A stretch of 8,529 bases of DNA from JBHGBB01 sp041946755. Lineage in GTDB: Bacteria; UBP4; UBA4092; JAOAEQ01. Under the pieces are notes generated by a model. The model searched no databases. It was not told where the DNA came from and saw nothing but the letters and a program-made list of their open reading frames with translations. Shown here one piece after another: positions 6,204 to 8,529 of the stretch. Every line of letters begins with the position of its first letter. The stretch's first letter is position 1. Position numbers and translations under genes: made by a program. Where the stretch lies: the NCBI GenBank assembly GCA_041946755.1, contig JBHGBB010000170.1:1-8529 (forward strand), in the 5' to 3' direction.

Positions 6204-7145
6204 ATGCTAAAGGGAGAATTATTAACCCGGTATTCCGGGAATCCGATTCTAACCTATCAAGATTTACCTTACCATGTAAATGCGGTTTATAATCCCGGTG
6301 CGGTGAAGTTTGGGAATAAATATGTTCTCATCCCGCGAGTTGAAAATGGCCGGCGGGATAATAGACTCCATGTCGCATTCAGCGATGACGGATATCATTT
6401 TAAGATAAACCCTGAACCGATTAAACTCCCTTCCAGCCCGGAAGATGAACTCTGGGAGAAGCATCAATATGACGCCCGGGTGACTTATTTAGAAGGCAGC
6501 TATTATATTGCCCATTCGGTGCAGATGCATGGGGAAATCGGTCGAATCGGGTTAATTAAAACCAATGATTTTGTTACTTTTGAGCGGATGCCGTTCTTGA
6601 CTACTCCTTGGAACCGGAATTGCGCTCTTTTCCCGGAAAAGATTAACGGCAGATATGCCCGGCTCGACCGCCCGATGAATGGGAATATGGCAATGACGTT
6701 CGTCACCTATTCTCCAGACTTAATCTATTGGGGTGATGCGAAACCTTTATTACCCGAACCGCAGACCTGGTTTCGTGAAAAATGGGGGATCGGCCCGCCG
6801 CCGATTAAAACGAAAGAAGGATGGCTGCTGATAATCCATGGGGTATGGTTCGCCTGCAATTATGTATACCGACTCGGTGTGATGCTCTTGGATTTGGATA
6901 AACCGGATAAAATCATCGGCCAATGCCCGGAATTTATTCTTACCCCTCGCGAACCTTATGAACGGACTGGAGAAGTACCGAATTGTGTGTTTTCGAATGG
7001 CGCGATACTTGAACCCAACGGAGAGATTAAAGTATACTACGGTGCGGCTGATACCTCTATTTGCCTTGCTACCGGTCAACTTGATGAACTCTTGGTTGCT
7101 TGCAATACTGGGATAAAACCGACTGGAAAGACTTTTACCTTTTAA
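6204..7145 (+). CDS. GH130 family mannoside phosphorylase or hydrolase
   Basis: This 313-residue protein is a single five-bladed beta-propeller domain of glycoside hydrolase family 130, with the length usual for the family. The opening RYSGNPILT, followed by AVYNPGAVKFGNKYVLIPRVE (split here into its blocks), is typical. Asp90 in QYDARVTYL matches the catalytic proton donor; the usual motif is DPRVT, so the Pro-to-Ala change is slight. NRNCALFPEKINGRYARLDRP (about 137-157), GIGPPPIKTKEGWLLIIHG (195-213) and the end motif EVPNCVFSNG, YYGAADT are all recognisable. Arg138-Asn139 and His212 appear to sit where GH130 phosphorylases bind phosphate, which favours phosphorolysis of beta-mannosides such as mannosyl-glucose or mannosyl-GlcNAc, but an alignment is needed. 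No signal peptide is seen, so the enzyme acts in the cytoplasm. It is 25 bases from the thioredoxin-like gene, within the likely operon. Confidence 0.88.
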   Translation: MLKGELLTRYSGNPILTYQDLPYHVNAVYNPGAVKFGNKYVLIPRVENGRRDNRLHVAFSDDGYHFKINPEPIKLPSSPEDELWEKHQYDARVTYLEGSYYIAHSVQMHGEIGRIGLIKTNDFVTFERMPFLTTPWNRNCALFPEKINGRYARLDRPMNGNMAMTFVTYSPDLIYWGDAKPLLPEPQTWFREKWGIGPPPIKTKEGWLLIIHGVWFACNYVYRLGVMLLDLDKPDKIIGQCPEFILTPREPYERTGEVPNCVFSNGAILEPNGEIKVYYGAADTSICLATGQLDELLVACNTGIKPTGKTFTF

Positions 7146-7159
7146 CCTTATTATTTTTC

Positions 7160-7173
7160 AGGATTATATTTTG
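7160..7173 (+). promoter_or_regulatory. Ribosome binding site and TTG start of the TlpA-like gene
   Basis: AGGA (7160-7163) lies 7 bases before the TTG at 7171. The first in-frame ATG comes only after the hydrophobic anchor, so the TTG is taken as the true start. Confidence 0.6.
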
Positions 7174-8043
7174 AATAATAAAAAGATTATCCTCTTAATC
7201 ATTGTTCTTGCTATCACGCTCGGGATTCTTCATTACAGTATGAATGACCGGCCTACTGATGAAAATATCCAAAAGTATGCCTGGTTTATCAGTAATGCAA
7301 CGAAATGGCAGGGGAAATTCGCTCCGAATGTTCAACTCGAAATGCTCAACGGCGAGAAATTCAATTTCGCCGACCATATTGGTAAACAAGTAATTGTTCT
7401 GAACTTTTTCGCTACCTGGTGTGAACCGTGCTTAAAAGAAATGCCGGAACTGAATCGGTATTATGAAGCTAATAAAGGTAAGGATTTTATTCTTATTGGA
7501 ATAAACGCTGATGAATTGGTAGAAGAGGTAAGGAAATTTATTAATGAAAAGAATATCCGATTCCCGATAGCAATTGATAAAGGTGATGTACTCCAACAAA
7601 AATATGGAATTACTAGTTATCCTACCACCATAGTTATCGGAGTTGATGGAAAGGTAGCATTATATGAAATCGGCGCTATATCCAATGCTCGTATAACCTT
7701 CGATAAATTATATAAGAAAAATAAATCCTTATTGGCGAAAGGAACCGGAATCGATAATCCCACCTATATAACGCATGCCGCTAAAGAGAAATACTCTGAT
7801 GTTATTGATAAACGATATCAAGATGTAGTATTAGAAGGCCGCGCACGAGATTTCGCCAGGAAATTCTATTATTGTACAATTTACCGCGACCGGCCGTTAT
7901 TAAATTGCCATTGCTATATGTGCAGAAAAATGAAGAGAAAACTGAGTCTGATGCAGTTGGATAACAAAAGCGATGATGAAATATTAAAAGAATTATTCCT
8001 GGTTCCCCCAAAGCCGAGAATAACTAATAATGACGATGATTAA
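7171..8043 (+). CDS. Membrane-anchored TlpA/ResA-like thioredoxin protein with Cys-rich tail
   Basis: The product is 290 residues. Residues about 5-22 form a single hydrophobic anchor after basic NNKK, so the rest likely faces outward. Residues about 48-180 are a TlpA/ResA/AhpC-TSA-type thioredoxin fold: APNVQLEMLNGEKFNFADHIG, the active-site motif FFATWCEPC with Cys84 and Cys87, and the cis-proline Pro151 in SYPTT. Such proteins reduce disulfides outside the cytoplasm, for example in cytochrome c maturation. The tail (about 190-290) is not part of the usual fold. It holds Cys235, Cys246, Cys248 and Cys251 (LLNCHCYMCRKMK), then SDDEILKELFLVPPKPR. This resembles the CcmH-type motif, where a Cys pair is followed by a helix and S-D-E-E-I, and suggests a fused second thiol or metal site. 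The start is TTG 7171, with AGGA 7 bases before it. The stop overlaps the ABC ATPase gene by 14 bases. Confidence 0.85.
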   Translation: MNNKKIILLIIVLAITLGILHYSMNDRPTDENIQKYAWFISNATKWQGKFAPNVQLEMLNGEKFNFADHIGKQVIVLNFFATWCEPCLKEMPELNRYYEANKGKDFILIGINADELVEEVRKFINEKNIRFPIAIDKGDVLQQKYGITSYPTTIVIGVDGKVALYEIGAISNARITFDKLYKKNKSLLAKGTGIDNPTYITHAAKEKYSDVIDKRYQDVVLEGRARDFARKFYYCTIYRDRPLLNCHCYMCRKMKRKLSLMQLDNKSDDEILKELFLVPPKPRITNNDDD

Positions 8044-8529
8044 TGCTGATAATGTTACCGTAACCTTTAGAAAAGGATGGTTAAAGAAGAAAATCGTTGC
8101 CTTGGATAAGTTTTCTATGCAAGTCAATCAAGGGGATATCTATGCTTTACTCGGCCCAAACGGTGCGGGGAAATCCACCGCCATGTATTGTTTTCTAGGA
8201 TTGATTAAGCCGAACCAGGGGATAGTATCGGTATTAAATCAAACTCCGGAACCGGGCTCGAAATTATTCGAGCGCATCGCTTATTTACCTGAAGAGCCGC
8301 ATTATCATCTCTATCTGACGGTTGAAGAGGCGGTTCGATATTATAATTCGCTATATTCAGAACCGGCATCGCCATCAGCTATCGATGCGGCGATTGATAA
8401 AGTCGGATTAAATGAATATAAAGATTTAAAAATGAGTAAATGTTCGAAAGGGATGAAACAGAAAGTCGGGATAGCAGTTTGTCTGCTCAAACGGCCGGAA
8501 CTGATGTTTCTGGATGAACCGACCCGGGG
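8030..8529 (+). CDS. ABC transporter ATP-binding protein (partial, cut by window end)
   Basis: The frame stays open to the window edge, giving 166 residues plus part of a codon; the C-terminal part is missing. Visible motifs: Walker A GPNGAGKST (residues 42-50), the Q-loop region IAYLPEEPHY with Glu88 or Glu89 where Gln is common, the signature CSKGMKQKVGIA (about 138-149), and Walker B LMFLDEP (about 158-164). The SKGMKQ form of the signature and the LPE loop are frequent in ATPases of ABC-2-type exporters (COG1131, the class that also includes CcmA and NatA), so an exporter ATPase is likely; the permease would lie beyond the window. The ATG at 8030 overlaps the TlpA-like gene by 14 bases; ATG 8036 is an alternative. 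A weak GAGAA lies about 9 bases upstream of ATG 8030. The overlap implies coupled translation and supports a functional link, possibly in envelope redox or heme handling, but substrate cannot be told. Confidence 0.92.
   Translation, partial: MTMINADNVTVTFRKGWLKKKIVALDKFSMQVNQGDIYALLGPNGAGKSTAMYCFLGLIKPNQGIVSVLNQTPEPGSKLFERIAYLPEEPHYHLYLTVEEAVRYYNSLYSEPASPSAIDAAIDKVGLNEYKDLKMSKCSKGMKQKVGIAVCLLKRPELMFLDEPTR

Noticed and set aside
8080..8529. Assignment of the ABC ATPase as CcmA, the heme exporter subunit
   Set aside because: The visible part shows only general ABC-2 exporter traits; no CcmA-specific feature or CcmB permease can be seen in the window.

Overview
The window is a gene-dense piece of bacterial chromosome, moderately AT-rich, with no RNA genes, mobile elements or CRISPR. 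The Shine-Dalgarno-led genes, lipoprotein signal, thioredoxin-fold membrane-anchored protein and large secreted sugar-active proteins fit an environmental bacterium, probably an uncultured lineage. The sequence does not let me name a phylum. Eight protein genes are supported, seven complete and one cut by the right edge. They form two blocks that diverge from a 129-base spacer at 4215-4343.

Left block, minus strand, in order of transcription: a secreted 887-residue protein with a GH123/DUF4091-type catalytic domain, a CBM9-like domain and a coiled-coil tail (1551-4214); an M55 D-aminopeptidase of the DppA family with all zinc ligands (692-1492); and a proline-rich SH3b lipoprotein (33-548). 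Just beyond the stop codons of the last two genes lie short, degenerate 7-base tandem repeats (663-690 and 1-28).

Right block, plus strand, likely one operon: a small polytopic membrane protein with the His/Asp motifs of the YdjM/DUF457 metal-dependent hydrolase family (4344-4853); a glycerol-1-phosphate dehydrogenase (4907-6184); a GH130 mannoside phosphorylase/hydrolase (6204-7145); a membrane-anchored TlpA-like thioredoxin protein with an unusual Cys-rich, CcmH-like tail (7171-8043); and the start of an ABC transporter ATPase that overlaps it (8030 to the edge). Gaps inside this block are 53, 19 and 25 bases, then a 14-base overlap.

The genes do not form one known pathway. The shared themes are glycan turnover (GH123-like, GH130), envelope and lipid chemistry (G1P dehydrogenase, membrane hydrolase-like protein), peptide recycling (DppA), and extracytoplasmic thiol chemistry with transport (TlpA-like, ABC). 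The points most worth a second look are the TlpA/CcmH-like fusion, a G1P-forming enzyme in a bacterial operon, the GH130 enzyme with apparent phosphate-binding residues, and the paired heptamer arrays. I see no convincing new multi-gene system.
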